From the NCBI GenBank assembly GCA_021323915.1, contig JAJPKB010000635.1:1-34576 (forward strand): DNA of 34,576 bases, read 5' to 3'. The notes beneath the pieces were generated by a model. That model worked only from the letters and a program-made list of their open reading frames with translations, was not told where the DNA came from and searched no databases. Numbering within the stretch: position 1 is the stretch's first letter; each line of letters opens with the position of its first letter. Below, one piece after another: positions 1 through 10,426 of the stretch. The stretch comes from Chloroflexota bacterium. Lineage in GTDB: Bacteria > Chloroflexota > UBA6077 > FW602-bin22 > CADDYW01. The translations under genes and the position numbers were made by a program.

Positions 1-2
1 CC

Positions 3-764
3 GTCGTCGAGCGACAAACCGCCGACGAGATCGAGACCCTGGTCGGCATGGCCGGCGGGGTGGCGATGCCGGTCCGGGCCCAGGGCAAGCAAGTCGGCGC
101 CTTTCTCTTCGTTCTGACGAAGCCGGTCCCCGAGATCACCGTGCTCGAGCGCGAGCTGATGCGGGACTTCGTCGACACGATCGGCATCGCGCTGGAAAAC
201 GTTCGCCTCTACTCCGAGGCGGCGCAGCTGATGGTGACCGACAGTCTGACCGGCATCGCGAATCGGCGGCGCTTCGAGCAGGCGCTGGGCGAGGAGATCA
301 CCCGGGCCCGCCGACTCGGGTATCCGGTCGGTCTGCTGCTGATCGACGTGGATCACTTCAAGGACTTCAACGACCGCTACGGTCATCAAGTCGGGGATCG
401 GGTGCTCGAGGCGATCGCCCGACGCCTGTCGACGAGCGTTCGCCAGACCGATCTGGTGGCGCGTTACGGTGGGGAGGAGTTCACCGTGATCCTCCCCGGT
501 ACGCCGGTCCAGGGCCTGACGGCGATTGCCGAGAAGCTTCGCCAGTCGGTCCACTCGCTCGACCTGGATGGCGTCCCCGCGACCCCGCCGGTGACGCTGA
601 GCATCGGCGCCACCTCGGCCGAGCCGCCCGGTCTCTCGGCCGAATCGCTGATTCGCGACGCCGACGCGGCGATGTACCTGGCCAAGGTCACCCACGACTG
701 CGTGCGCGTTGTCGATCGCGGCGGGAGCGGGCCCGGGGCTACTGGCTCAGCCGGACTTCGGTGA
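3..764 (+). CDS. GGDEF-domain diguanylate cyclase, C-terminal part (gene starts upstream of the window; GAF-like segment before GGDEF)
   Basis: Frame is open from base 3 (VVERQTADEIETL...). Contains TDSLTGIANRRRFEQAL, LLLIDVDHFKDFNDRYGHQVGDRVL and ARYGGEEF signatures. Confidence 0.93.
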   Translation, partial: VVERQTADEIETLVGMAGGVAMPVRAQGKQVGAFLFVLTKPVPEITVLERELMRDFVDTIGIALENVRLYSEAAQLMVTDSLTGIANRRRFEQALGEEITRARRLGYPVGLLLIDVDHFKDFNDRYGHQVGDRVLEAIARRLSTSVRQTDLVARYGGEEFTVILPGTPVQGLTAIAEKLRQSVHSLDLDGVPATPPVTLSIGATSAEPPGLSAESLIRDADAAMYLAKVTHDCVRVVDRGGSGPGATGSAGLR

Positions 765-1611
765 TCAGGCGTCGCTCGGCCTCGCCCTCGGTCGTCGCCA
801 GGACTTCCACGTAGGGCTCGAGCCCGGACCCGCGCAGCTTTTCCTTCAAGAGCCCGTCGAGCTGGAAGATGCCGGCCGAGTTGTTGAGATAAATCGTGAT
901 TCGGATCGGACGAGTCTCGCCCGCTCCGATCGCCACTCGGTCGACCGCCGCTGCCGAGACCGAATGGATGTTTACCTTGCCGGCCTCGAACGGGATGCGC
1001 GAACGTCCCTTGGCCATATCCAGCGCGTCGGCGACGCGAACGATGCCCGCTTCCAGGGTGAGCGGCCGCCCGTCGGCGCGGTGGGCGATGATCGCGTGGA
1101 GGATCTCCGAGATCATCACCCGCCGGGTAGCCGTCGGATAGAAGTCGCCCAGCAGCTCGCGCAGCTTGTCCTGGGCGATGAACAGGCTGTACCGCTCGTG
1201 GTCGTCGCGGTGAATCGACATGCCCACGTCGTGAAGCAGGCAGGCGAGCACGACGACGACTTCGGCGTCCTCGACCGCGAGCTGGTAGTCGCGGACGATG
1301 CTCGGGACGATCTCGCGGTTGATCAGCAGGCGAAAGAGGCGCAGGCCGATGTTGGCGACGATCTGAACGTGAACCGGTCCGTGGTCGCTCATGCCAAGGC
1401 GATCGACGGCGTTGACGTTCGCGCAGCGCCAGATGGTGTAGAGATCGTCGTCGGCGTTGACGCGCTCGACGATCGCCTGGAGGGTCGCGTTGTGGCGAGC
1501 TGGCACCTGAATCTGCACGCGCCGGTGCTCCTCGACCGGCGCCGCGACCTCCACGTCCTCCGGAGCCGGCACGGCGAAGTCGCCGGGCCGGGGTGGTTGA
1601 ATCGATTCCAT
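739..1611 (-). CDS. HD-domain protein (predicted metal-dependent phosphohydrolase)
   Basis: 290 aa ORF with LACLLHDVGMSIHRDDHE and later IAHRADG...ADALDMAKGRSRIPF. Confidence 0.85.
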   Translation of the reverse strand: MESIQPPRPGDFAVPAPEDVEVAAPVEEHRRVQIQVPARHNATLQAIVERVNADDDLYTIWRCANVNAVDRLGMSDHGPVHVQIVANIGLRLFRLLINREIVPSIVRDYQLAVEDAEVVVVLACLLHDVGMSIHRDDHERYSLFIAQDKLRELLGDFYPTATRRVMISEILHAIIAHRADGRPLTLEAGIVRVADALDMAKGRSRIPFEAGKVNIHSVSAAAVDRVAIGAGETRPIRITIYLNNSAGIFQLDGLLKEKLRGSGLEPYVEVLATTEGEAERRLITEVRLSQ

Positions 1612-1643
1612 GGGTTCCTTTTCCAGGGGGTGAGGCCGCGCTC

Positions 1644-3350
1644 CTATTCCCCGCTCGCGCTCGTGATCGCACCGCGCGCGGCGGACGAGACGAGCGCGGC
1701 GTACTTGGCGAAGACGCCGCCGGTGTAGCGCGGCGCCGGCGGCCGCCAGTCGGCCAGGCGGCCGGCGATCTCGGCGTCGGATAGCTCGACGTCCAGGCGC
1801 CGCTTTTCGACGTCGATAACCACCGAATCGCCTTCCCGAACCGCGGCGATCGGACCTCGGCGGGCGGCCTCGGGCGCGACGTGGGCGACCATGAAGCCAT
1901 GGGTCGCACCGCTGAATCGGCCGTCGGTGATCAGCGCGACGCTGTCGCTCAGCCCGGCGCCGACGATCGCCCCGGTCACGCCGAGCATCTCGCGCATGCC
2001 CGGCCCGCCGCGCGGCCCTTCGTAGCGGATGATCACCACGTCGCCGGCCTGGATCTTTCCTCCGGTCACCGCCGCCATCGCGTCTTCCTCACGGTCGAAG
2101 AGGCGCGCCGGACCGCGGTGGAAGGTGCGATCGTGGCCGGCCAGCTTCACGACGCAGCCCTCCGGCGCCAGGTTTCCCTTCAAGATCGCCAACCCGCCGA
2201 TCGGCTTCAGTGGCTCGGACAGGGGGCGCACTACCTTCTGGCCGGGCGTCTCGACCGCGAGCGCGGCTTCCTCGGCGATGGTGCGGCCGGTGACCGTCTG
2301 CTGACTACCGTCGAGGTAGCCACCCTCGAGCATGCGCTGGGCGACCAACTGGATGCCGCCCGCCCGGTCCAGGTCCACCGCGACGTAGCGGCCGCCGGGC
2401 CGCAGATCGGCGAGGATCGGCGTGCGCTGGTTCACCGGATCGAAGTCCTCGATCGAGAGGTCGATGCCGGCCTCGTGGGCGATGGCGAGCAGGTGGAGCA
2501 CGGCGTTGGTCGAGCCGCCGGAGGCGGCAACGCCGGCCATCGCGTTCTCCAGCGACTGGCGGGTGACGATCTCGCGCGGCCGAACGCCCCGGCGCAAGAG
2601 GTCCATGACCAGGCTGCCACAGCGCCTCGCGACGTCGGCCTTGCGCGGATCAACCGCCGGCACGCTGCCGCTCCCCATCGGGGCGATGCCCAGGAACTCC
2701 AGCGCCATCGCCATGGTGTTGGCGGTGTACTGGCCGCCGCAGGCGCCGGCCCCCGGGCAGGCGAAGTTCTCGATCTGACGCAGCTCGTCGTCGTCGATCT
2801 TGCCCGCGGCGTGGGCGCCTACCGCCTCGAAGACTTCCATGATCGTCAGGTCGCGCCCGCACCAGTGGCCCGGCATGATCGAGCCGCCGTAGAGCGCGAG
2901 ACCGGGCAGGTTCAGGCGCAGAAGGGCCATCGCGCCCGCGGGAATCGTCTTGTCGCAGCCCACCAGGACGACGAGCGCGTCGAGCCCTTCGCCCCGACCA
3001 ACCAGCTCGATCGAGTCGGTGATCACCTCGCGGCTGATCAGCGACGCCTTCATCGCCTCGGTGCCCATGGTGATGCCGTCGCTGATCGAGACGGTGTTGA
3101 TCTCGATCGGGGTGCCGCCGGCCGCGCGAACCCCTTCCTTGATGTGGACGGCGAGATCGCGCATGTGATAGTTGCAGGGACCGTACTCGATCCAGCTGTG
3201 GGCAACGCCGACGAGTGGCCGCGAAAGATCCTCGTCGGTGAAACCCACCGCTTTGAGCATTGCTCGAGCCGGCGCCCGATCGCGCCCCTCGAGGATCGTG
3301 CGGCTGTTTTGCCGGGGGTCGAAGGTAGCCACCTGGGTGTCCTCCTGCAC
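1644..3350 (-). CDS. ilvD: Dihydroxy-acid dehydratase
   Basis: 568 aa; [60 protein letters not shown] motifs of the IlvD/Edd family. Confidence 0.96.
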   Translation of the reverse strand: MQEDTQVATFDPRQNSRTILEGRDRAPARAMLKAVGFTDEDLSRPLVGVAHSWIEYGPCNYHMRDLAVHIKEGVRAAGGTPIEINTVSISDGITMGTEAMKASLISREVITDSIELVGRGEGLDALVVLVGCDKTIPAGAMALLRLNLPGLALYGGSIMPGHWCGRDLTIMEVFEAVGAHAAGKIDDDELRQIENFACPGAGACGGQYTANTMAMALEFLGIAPMGSGSVPAVDPRKADVARRCGSLVMDLLRRGVRPREIVTRQSLENAMAGVAASGGSTNAVLHLLAIAHEAGIDLSIEDFDPVNQRTPILADLRPGGRYVAVDLDRAGGIQLVAQRMLEGGYLDGSQQTVTGRTIAEEAALAVETPGQKVVRPLSEPLKPIGGLAILKGNLAPEGCVVKLAGHDRTFHRGPARLFDREEDAMAAVTGGKIQAGDVVIIRYEGPRGGPGMREMLGVTGAIVGAGLSDSVALITDGRFSGATHGFMVAHVAPEAARRGPIAAVREGDSVVIDVEKRRLDVELSDAEIAGRLADWRPPAPRYTGGVFAKYAALVSSAARGAITSASGE

Positions 3351-3464
3351 GGGAAGGCAAGTCGCGAAGAACGCGCGCCGACGGGGCGTCGAGGATCCGA
3401 TCGGATGAAGATCTCTCGGTCACTCGGCGGTGAACGTCTTCCCAGCCTCGCTTCACCGTCGTCT

Positions 3465-3478
3465 ACTTTGGCCAAAGT
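3465..3478. promoter_or_regulatory. 14-bp perfect palindrome ACTTTGGCCAAAGT upstream of ilvD (candidate operator)
   Basis: Direct reading; lies about 115 bp upstream of the ilvD start in the ilvD/BON intergenic region. Confidence 0.35.
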
Positions 3479-3559
3479 GTATCACAGGCACTCCGGTTCT
3501 GGTACGTATGTTGCGCCGGGGCACGTTCTCACGGACGCTATGCAATAGGGAGACGTGCG

Positions 3560-4225
3560 ATGGCAACAGCAGTCAGCGACGCGCAGATCCGCCAGGACGT
3601 CCTGGACGAGATTCGTCACGACGTGCGGATCGACTCGAGCAACGTGACCGTCGACGTGAGCAACGGCGTCGTCCACCTCCTCGGGACGGTTCCGACCTAC
3701 TTTCAGAAGATCACCGCTGGCGACGATGCCCGACGGATCAAGGGCGTGCGCAACATCACCAACGACCTGGTCGTGACGCTCGTCGCGCCGTGGACCGACG
3801 AGGAGATCGCCAACACGGTGCGGGCGAACCTGGCGCGCGACGTTCGGATCGCCAACCCGGGTCAGATCCAGGTGACGGTCGTCAACGGCGTGGCGACCCT
3901 TTCGGGGACGGTTGGCACCTACGCCGAGAAGTCCGACGCCGCCGACGACGTCTGGACGGCGCCCGGCATCGTCGACGTGGTGAACGACCTCACCGTCGTG
4001 CCGCCGTTCACCCGTACCGACGCGGACATCGCCGCCGACGTCCGCAACGCGCTGACGACCGATCCGACGGTCGACGCCCGAAACATTCAGGTCAGCGTGG
4101 TGAACGGGACGGTCTACCTCCGCGGCACCGTGCCCACCTACTACCAGGCCCAGCAGGCCGGCAACGACGCCTGGGGCGTTCTCGGCGTTCTCAACGTGGT
4201 CAACGAGCTGGGCGTATCGTTCTAG
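3560..4225 (+). CDS. BON-domain protein with three tandem BON repeats
   Basis: Three repeats of the form D..I..dV...L..D.rvd..ni.V.V.nG.V.L.GtV.ty..k..A..........V.nDL.V. Confidence 0.9.
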   Translation: MATAVSDAQIRQDVLDEIRHDVRIDSSNVTVDVSNGVVHLLGTVPTYFQKITAGDDARRIKGVRNITNDLVVTLVAPWTDEEIANTVRANLARDVRIANPGQIQVTVVNGVATLSGTVGTYAEKSDAADDVWTAPGIVDVVNDLTVVPPFTRTDADIAADVRNALTTDPTVDARNIQVSVVNGTVYLRGTVPTYYQAQQAGNDAWGVLGVLNVVNELGVSF

Positions 4226-6009
4226 CGTCGGTGGAAGTCGCGCTCGAGCTGGGTCACCGAGAGGTGGACGACGACCGGGCGGCCGTGCGGGCAGTACCGG
4301 CTGACGTCGGTCTCCTCGAGTCGAGCCAGCAGCACGGTGATCTCCTCCATCGTCAGGGAATCGCCGGCTCGGACGGCGCCGTGACAGGCGAGGGTGGCGG
4401 ACAGGCGATCGGTGCCGTCGGCCGCCGTCGCGTCGCCGGTCAGCACGTCGGCGGCGTCGCGGAGCGCCCCGGCGAGGTCGGCGCGGGCCAGTCGGGGCGG
4501 CACCGCGCGCAGGACGTACGCGTCGGGACCAAACGCTTCGAACCGGAAGCCGAGCCGGCTGAGCGCTTCACCGCGCTCCTCCAGCGCGGCCCGCTGGGGA
4601 GCGCTGAGCGGAACGACGACCGGGGTGAGCAGCGCCTGGGAGGGCCCGTCCGGCACGTTCCGCTGGGCGACGATCTCCTCGTAGAGGACGCGCTCGTGGG
4701 CGGTGTGCTGGTCGATGAAATAGACCCCCCCGGCTCCCTCGGCGACGATGTAAGTATTCTGCACCTGACCGACCGGGCGCAGGGTGGTCGGGCGGAAGGG
4801 AGAGGGCGTCACCCCCTGCCCCTCTCCACCTCCGGTGGAGAGGGGAGACGGACCGGGCGCGCCAGGCGCGCCATCAACCCCTTCTCCATTTCCAATGGAG
4901 AAGGGGCGCGGGGGTGAGGCGACGTCGGTTGGAGGCAATGCGGTTGCTTGCTCGAACCAGTCGCCGGCTCCCCGCCACGCCGCGGGCGCGAGCGGCGCGC
5001 CGACCTCGGGGAGCGGCGCGACGTCCAGGAGGGCGGCGCGGACGGCCCGGTGGGCGGCGCCGTGAACCTGGCGCTCGTTGACGATTCGGACCTCGGCCTT
5101 GGTCGGATGAACGTTGCAGTCGACGTCGCTCGCCGGTAGCTCGAGGTGCAGCGCGACGATCGGGTGGCGGCCGGGAAGCAACGCCGGCCGATAAGCCTCC
5201 TCGACGGCGTAGCCGAGGGAGAGACTGTTGATCCATCGCCGGTTGATGAAGAACGACAGCCCCGCTCGATTGGCCCGGGTCAGGTTCGGCGGGCCGATCA
5301 GGCCCCAGATCCGGACGTGGGACGATTCCGACTCCTCGTCGATCGCGACCATCGCGTCGGCGATCGACGTTCCGTAGACCTGGCGCAGGGCCTCGCGCAG
5401 GTCGCCCGAGCCGGGGGTTTCGAGGACGCGGCGGCCTTCGTTGACGAACCGGAAGCGTACCTCCGGGTGGCCGAGGGCGAACTGCTCGACCAGGTGGCCG
5501 ATCTGGCCGGCCTCGCTCGTCGCCGAGCGGAGGAACTTGAGCCGAGCCGGCACGTTGAAGAACAGGTTGCGGACGAGGATCGCCGTCCCGCGGGGACCGG
5601 CCCACGGCTTCTGCTCGACGATCTGGCCGGCTTCGAGGGTGAGCGAGGCGCCGGTCTCCTCGTCGCGGTGACGGGTGTAGAGAACGATCTGCGAAACCGC
5701 GGCGATGCTGGCGAGCGCTTCGCCGCGAAACCCCAGGGTTTGGATCGAGGAAAGGTCAGCGGCGGTGCTCAGCTTGCTCGTCGCGTGGCGCTGGAAGGCG
5801 AGCGCGACCTCGGCGGAGGGTATCCCCTCACCGTCGTCGGCCACCCGGATCAACCCGAGTCCACCCGAGCGGATCTCGATCTGGACCTGGCTGGCGCCGG
5901 CGTCCAGCGCGTTTTCCACCAGTTCTTTGACCGCCGAGGATGGCCGCTCGACGACCTCACCCGCGGCGATCTTCTGGGCTACCTCGGGATCCAGCACACG
6001 TATCGGCAT
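4222..6009 (-). CDS. mutL: DNA mismatch repair protein MutL
   Basis: IAAGEVVERPSSAVKELVENALDAGA, DDGEGI, RHATSKL, TLGFRGEALASIAAVS and C-terminal MutL dimerization domain. Confidence 0.97.
   Translation of the reverse strand: MPIRVLDPEVAQKIAAGEVVERPSSAVKELVENALDAGASQVQIEIRSGGLGLIRVADDGEGIPSAEVALAFQRHATSKLSTAADLSSIQTLGFRGEALASIAAVSQIVLYTRHRDEETGASLTLEAGQIVEQKPWAGPRGTAILVRNLFFNVPARLKFLRSATSEAGQIGHLVEQFALGHPEVRFRFVNEGRRVLETPGSGDLREALRQVYGTSIADAMVAIDEESESSHVRIWGLIGPPNLTRANRAGLSFFINRRWINSLSLGYAVEEAYRPALLPGRHPIVALHLELPASDVDCNVHPTKAEVRIVNERQVHGAAHRAVRAALLDVAPLPEVGAPLAPAAWRGAGDWFEQATALPPTDVASPPRPFSIGNGEGVDGAPGAPGPSPLSTGGGEGQGVTPSPFRPTTLRPVGQVQNTYIVAEGAGGVYFIDQHTAHERVLYEEIVAQRNVPDGPSQALLTPVVVPLSAPQRAALEERGEALSRLGFRFEAFGPDAYVLRAVPPRLARADLAGALRDAADVLTGDATAADGTDRLSATLACHGAVRAGDSLTMEEITVLLARLEETDVSRYCPHGRPVVVHLSVTQLERDFHRR
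4819..4845. repeat. Palindromic hairpin 1, CCCCTCTCCACC-tcc-GGTGGAGAGGGG, inside mutL
   Basis: 12-bp perfect arms with 3-nt loop, located in the region encoding the MutL linker. Confidence 0.85.
4878..4906. repeat. Palindromic hairpin 2, CCCCTTCTCCATT-tcc-AATGGAGAAGGGG, inside mutL
   Basis: 13-bp perfect arms, same 3-nt TCC loop, 32 bp after hairpin 1. Confidence 0.85.
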
Positions 6010-6048
6010 GGCACGCTACAACACCCAGTATCTCTTTAACACGATCCT

Positions 6049-6525
6049 CTATTCGTTGACGATAAGACAACCCGGGGCCCCTGCCGCGCGGCGTCGCAGG
6101 GCCTGGTCCAGGTAGTCGGCCAGGTTGGTGGTGGTGGGGAGTTGACGGATCTCGTCCAGGGTGAACCAGCCGACGGCGGTCGCATCGGAGGCGGCCCGGG
6201 CGTGCTCGCTAGCGGCGGTTGCCCAGAAGTCGACGATGAGGTAGCGCGAAGTCAGGGTGCCATCCGGGCGGCGGCTGATCCGATCGAGAAGAATCGCGAT
6301 GTCGCCGACCGTCACCTCCAGGCAGCACTCCTCCTGAATCTCGCGGCGGAGCGCCGCCGGCAGGGTCTCGCCGATCTCGACCCGGCCGCCCGGGATGCTC
6401 CAGGCCCCCTCGGCCGGCGGGTGGCCGCGCCGGGCAAGCAGGACCCGGTCGCCCCGGGTGATGATCGCGCCAACGCCGACGACGATGCGGTCGGGAGACG
6501 GCGAGGGGGTTGGACCGTCAGCCAT
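6049..6525 (-). CDS. Nudix hydrolase
   Basis: GGRVEIGETLPAALRREIQEECCLEV Nudix box. Confidence 0.93.
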   Translation of the reverse strand: MADGPTPSPSPDRIVVGVGAIITRGDRVLLARRGHPPAEGAWSIPGGRVEIGETLPAALRREIQEECCLEVTVGDIAILLDRISRRPDGTLTSRYLIVDFWATAASEHARAASDATAVGWFTLDEIRQLPTTTNLADYLDQALRRRAAGAPGCLIVNE

Positions 6526-6850
6526 TCTTGATCGGCGGCTTGACCCAGGCCTGGTCGCTCGGGAAAACGCTGCGGCAGTTGCTAACCTGGGTCGGAGCGG
6601 CGTACCAGTCCTTCACCGTATCCCGCCAGCGGATAAAGTGCGGCGCTTTCAGGTGCTCCTGGAACGCGGCCTCGTCGCGGTAGGCTTCGTACAGGTAGAT
6701 CGTGTTCGGATCCTTCGCGTCCTGTAAGACGTCGAAGCGCAGGCAGCCGGGCTCGTCGGCGACGGAGCCGCGGGCATCGTCGAGCATCGACTTCATGAAG
6801 TCCTCGCGGTGCTCTGGCTGGATGTGCATGGTGACGAGAAGCACGTTCAC
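6518..6850 (-). CDS. Antibiotic biosynthesis monooxygenase (ABM)-domain protein, putative quinol monooxygenase
   Basis: 110 aa; EPGCLRFDVLQDAKDPNTIYLYEAYRDEAAFQEHLKAPHF is characteristic of the ABM family. Confidence 0.88.
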   Translation of the reverse strand: MNVLLVTMHIQPEHREDFMKSMLDDARGSVADEPGCLRFDVLQDAKDPNTIYLYEAYRDEAAFQEHLKAPHFIRWRDTVKDWYAAPTQVSNCRSVFPSDQAWVKPPIKNG

Positions 6851-6909
6851 GGGTTACCTCGATTCGTCTATCTCACCGTCGGTCACCATACCCGATCACA
6901 AAGCGCGCG

Positions 6910-9630
6910 TCAATTCTCGTCGCTCGGCGGGGTCAGGACGCTCGTGTGCCCGTTCGCGTGACCGTTGGTGCGTTCCAGGGAGCCGCGAAGAACCGCGACC
7001 GCGGCCACCCGATCGCCCTTGTCCAGGTTCATCAAGATCACGCCCTGACCCGCGCGTCCGACCTTCGAGATGCCCTCGACCGGCGTTCGGAGGACCAGCC
7101 CGTCGGCCGAGATGACCATGACCTCGTCGCTCAGCCGAACCACCCGCGCCGTCGTGACCGGACCGTTCTTCGGCGCCAGGGTCACCGCGCGCACGCCGCT
7201 GCCGCCCCGCCCGTGGGTCGAAAACTCGACCAGATCGGTGCGTTTGGCGTATCCCCGTTCGTTCACGACGAGCAGCTCGGCGCCCGGCTCGACGACGTCC
7301 GCCGCGACGACCTGATCGCCGGGGACGATCCGCATCCCGCGCATGCCACCGCTGGCCCGGCTGGTGGCCCGCACGTCCTGTTCGTTGAAACGGATCGCCT
7401 GGCCCTGCTTGCTCACCAGCAGCACGTCCTGTTTGCCGCTCGTCCGACGGACCGCGACGAGCTCATCGCCATCGTCGAGCAGCATGGCGATCAGGCCATT
7501 CGAGCGAACCGCGGCGAACTCCTTGAGCTGGACGCGCTTGACGTCGCCCTTCCGGGTCACCAGCACGAAGAAGCCGCCCCGGGCGAAATCGGAGACCGGC
7601 AGCGCCGCGGTGACCGTCTCCTCGGGCGAGACCTTGATGAAGTTGATCAGCGGCATCCCGCGGGCCGAGCGACCGGCGTCCGGCAGCTCGTGGGCCTTGG
7701 TCTGGAAGACCCGCCCGCGGTTGGTGAAGAACAGCACGTCGTGATGGGTGCTGGTGACCAGCAGGTGCTGGACGCCGTCGTCTTCCTTCGTCACCGTCGA
7801 CATCGAGCCCTTGGCGCCGCGGCCGTGCGGACGGTAGGTGTCGCTCGGCAGGCGCTTGACGTAGTCGCGGCGGGTGACGATGATGACGACCTCTTGCTCG
7901 GGGATCAGATCGTCGAGGGTCAGATCGACCGCTTCCTTGACCGAGATCTGGGTACGGCGGGCGTCGCCGTACCTGGTCTTGAGGTCGACCAGGTCCTCGC
8001 GAACCAGGCGCAGAATCTTCAGCGGATTCGCGAGCAAGTTTTCCAGCTTGCCGATCAGCGTCTGAACGTCCTTGAGCTCCTGGAGGATCTTCTGACGCTC
8101 GAGGGCGGCGAGCCGGCGGAGCTGCATGTCCAGGATCGCCTGGGACTGGACGTCGGTGAGCTTGAACCGCGCGATCAGGCTCGCCCGGGCCGTCTCGGCG
8201 TCCGCCGCCTGACGAATCGTCTGGATGACGGCGTCGAGGTTGTCCAGCGCGATCTTCAAGCCTTCGAGGATGTGGGCGCGCTGGCGGGCCTTTTCCAGCT
8301 CGAACTCGGTGCGTCGGGTGAGCACGGTCTTGCGGTAGTTCAAATACTGCAGAAGCGCCATCTTCAGGGTCAGCGTCCGTGGCTGGCCGTCGACCAGCGC
8401 CAGCATGTTGACCGAGAACGAGCTGCGCATCGCGGTGTGCTTGCTGAGGATATTGATGATCTGCTGGGGGATGGCGTCGCGCTTCAGCTCGATCACGACG
8501 CGCATGCCCTCGCGGTCGGATTCGTCGCGCAGGTCGCTGATCCCGTCGATGCCCGGAATCTTGCGCTCTTTGGCCAGCTCGGCGATGCGCTCGATCAGAC
8601 TGGCCTTGTTCACCTGGTAGGGCAGCTCGCGGATGATGATCTGGTATCGTCCGTTCCGGACCTCGTCGATCTCGACGCGCGAGCCGACGACGATCCGGCC
8701 GTGGCCGGTGGTGTACGCCTGCTTGATTCCCTCGATGCCGTGGATGATGCCGCCGGTCGGGAAGTCGGGCCCGCGCACGAGCTCCATGAGCTTGTCGGGC
8801 GTGATGTCGATCATCCCGTTTACGTATTCGAGGAGGGCGTGCGCCAAATCAGACGGGACGCCCGGCTGCTGGACGGGCGTCCGGACCAGGTTCTTCGCCT
8901 CGGCGCGGATCTGCGCCTGGAGGGCGCGCGGCAGCTTCTCAAAGCTGGCGATCAGCGTTGCCTCGTCGACGGTCAGGCCCATCACCCGCGACCAGACCAG
9001 ATCGAACGGGATGCCCTTGCTGATGCAGGCGTCGTAGTGGTCGATGATGTAGATTGCCGCGTCGCAGATCTCGCTGAGGTTGTGGGGAGGGATGTTCGTC
9101 GCCATGCCGACGGCGATGCCCGCCGAGCCGTTCACCAGCAGGTTCGGCAGCTTGCCGGGCAAGACCTTCGGCTGCTTGAGCGTCTCGTCGAAATTCGGCT
9201 CGAAGTCGACGGTGTTCTTGTCGATGTCGACCAGCAGCTCCTCGGCGAGCTGGGTCAGGCGGGCCTCGGTGTAGCGCATAGCGGCCGGGGGATCGCCGTC
9301 CACGCTGCCGAAGTTTCCTTGCCCATCCACCAGCGGGTAGCGCATGGAAAAGTCCTGGGCCAGGCGGACCATCGTGTCGTAGACCGGGGCGTCGCCGTGC
9401 GGGTGGTAGCGGCCCATGGTGTCGCCGACGATGCGGGCGCTTTTCTTGTACGCGGCGTTGTGGCGGACGCCGAGCTCGTCCATCGTGTAGAGGATCCGCC
9501 GCTGAACCGGCTTGAGCCCGTCGCGCACGTCGGGGAGGGCGCGCGCGGTGATGACGCTCATCGCGTAGTCGAGGTACGCGCCGCGCATCTCCTCTTCGAT
9601 TTTCACCAGCCGCACGTTTCCGATGTCCAC
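6910..9630 (-). CDS. gyrA: DNA gyrase subunit A
   Basis: 906 aa; [61 protein letters not shown]-terminal beta-propeller repeats. Confidence 0.95.
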   Translation of the reverse strand: MDIGNVRLVKIEEEMRGAYLDYAMSVITARALPDVRDGLKPVQRRILYTMDELGVRHNAAYKKSARIVGDTMGRYHPHGDAPVYDTMVRLAQDFSMRYPLVDGQGNFGSVDGDPPAAMRYTEARLTQLAEELLVDIDKNTVDFEPNFDETLKQPKVLPGKLPNLLVNGSAGIAVGMATNIPPHNLSEICDAAIYIIDHYDACISKGIPFDLVWSRVMGLTVDEATLIASFEKLPRALQAQIRAEAKNLVRTPVQQPGVPSDLAHALLEYVNGMIDITPDKLMELVRGPDFPTGGIIHGIEGIKQAYTTGHGRIVVGSRVEIDEVRNGRYQIIIRELPYQVNKASLIERIAELAKERKIPGIDGISDLRDESDREGMRVVIELKRDAIPQQIINILSKHTAMRSSFSVNMLALVDGQPRTLTLKMALLQYLNYRKTVLTRRTEFELEKARQRAHILEGLKIALDNLDAVIQTIRQAADAETARASLIARFKLTDVQSQAILDMQLRRLAALERQKILQELKDVQTLIGKLENLLANPLKILRLVREDLVDLKTRYGDARRTQISVKEAVDLTLDDLIPEQEVVIIVTRRDYVKRLPSDTYRPHGRGAKGSMSTVTKEDDGVQHLLVTSTHHDVLFFTNRGRVFQTKAHELPDAGRSARGMPLINFIKVSPEETVTAALPVSDFARGGFFVLVTRKGDVKRVQLKEFAAVRSNGLIAMLLDDGDELVAVRRTSGKQDVLLVSKQGQAIRFNEQDVRATSRASGGMRGMRIVPGDQVVAADVVEPGAELLVVNERGYAKRTDLVEFSTHGRGGSGVRAVTLAPKNGPVTTARVVRLSDEVMVISADGLVLRTPVEGISKVGRAGQGVILMNLDKGDRVAAVAVLRGSLERTNGHANGHTSVLTPPSDEN

Positions 9631-9866
9631 GCTTTGCCCCTTTTGCGAAGAATCCAGACGTCAGGAGTTAGCAGCAAGAAGAAGCAGCCACGAATGGAAG
9701 GCCTGCGTCGTGGCCGATCGTGTCTCAGTTCGCCATAAGAATAAGATTATGTGCTACTTTGGTAATTTTAGCGGATTTGGCGTCAGAATGCCATAACGAA
9801 GTGGTGAGAACGGAATGCCTCCAGGCCGCCCGACGCCTCGACACGTGACGTGAGCTCGATAAGCGC

Positions 9867-10382
9867 TCATGCACTGCCGGGTCTGCTCTTCGCCCGCACG
9901 ACCCAATCAGCAGCCCAACCGATTTGCTGACCCAGAATAAAGCTCAGTTGGGCCGCATGCTCCTGGGCGTGGCGCATGTTGTACAGCAGTAGCTCCAAGA
10001 AGCTGATCTCACCCCACGGGAACCGACAGCTTCGATCCGCCGTCTCATCGGTCAGGGCTTCAACCGTCGCTCGGCACTTCTGGCGACAATGCTCGTGAAA
10101 GGAGTGAAGCTCGTCCTTCGTATACGGCCGCTCGGGAAGCAGACCCGCTGGATCCAGCTCCTCGAGGCCGAATGGAGCGGGAGGGGTAAATCCCTCGGCC
10201 GAGCCGGACAGGTACAGATCGAGCCAGAAGAGCGTGTGGTAGGCGACGTACCAGAACTCCGGTTGCCGCGACCGATCGGCCCATAACGTGTCGGGACAGG
10301 CGAGCAAGACGTTGTCCAGCATATCGATCGCGGCCCCGAATTGCTGCCAAATGATCGTTCTCCAGGCGGCGTTCATTAGCAT
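9867..10382 (-). CDS. DinB-like family protein
   Basis: Four-helix DinB-like pattern with YHTLFWLDLYLSG and NMRHAQEHAAQLSFIL. Confidence 0.72.
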   Translation of the reverse strand: MLMNAAWRTIIWQQFGAAIDMLDNVLLACPDTLWADRSRQPEFWYVAYHTLFWLDLYLSGSAEGFTPPAPFGLEELDPAGLLPERPYTKDELHSFHEHCRQKCRATVEALTDETADRSCRFPWGEISFLELLLYNMRHAQEHAAQLSFILGQQIGWAADWVVRAKSRPGSA

Positions 10383-10426
10383 ACCTCAGGAGTATCGCTT
10401 CGTTGGCACGAACATTTCGGGATGCT

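Noticed and set aside
464-1909. 481-aa minus-strand ORF overlapping the HD gene and GGDEF gene
   Set aside because: Arg/Pro-rich out-of-frame translation; the HD-domain frame is supported by motifs.
1881-3548. 555-aa plus-strand ORF antisense to ilvD
   Set aside because: Shadow ORF; ilvD is clearly coding.
3430-4917. 495-aa plus-strand ORF spanning BON and mutL
   Set aside because: Arg/Gly-rich out-of-frame translation of BON and antisense mutL.
6946-9738. 930-aa plus-strand ORF antisense to gyrA
   Set aside because: Long open antisense frames are a high-GC codon-usage artefact; the composition is not protein-like and gyrA is unambiguous on the other strand.
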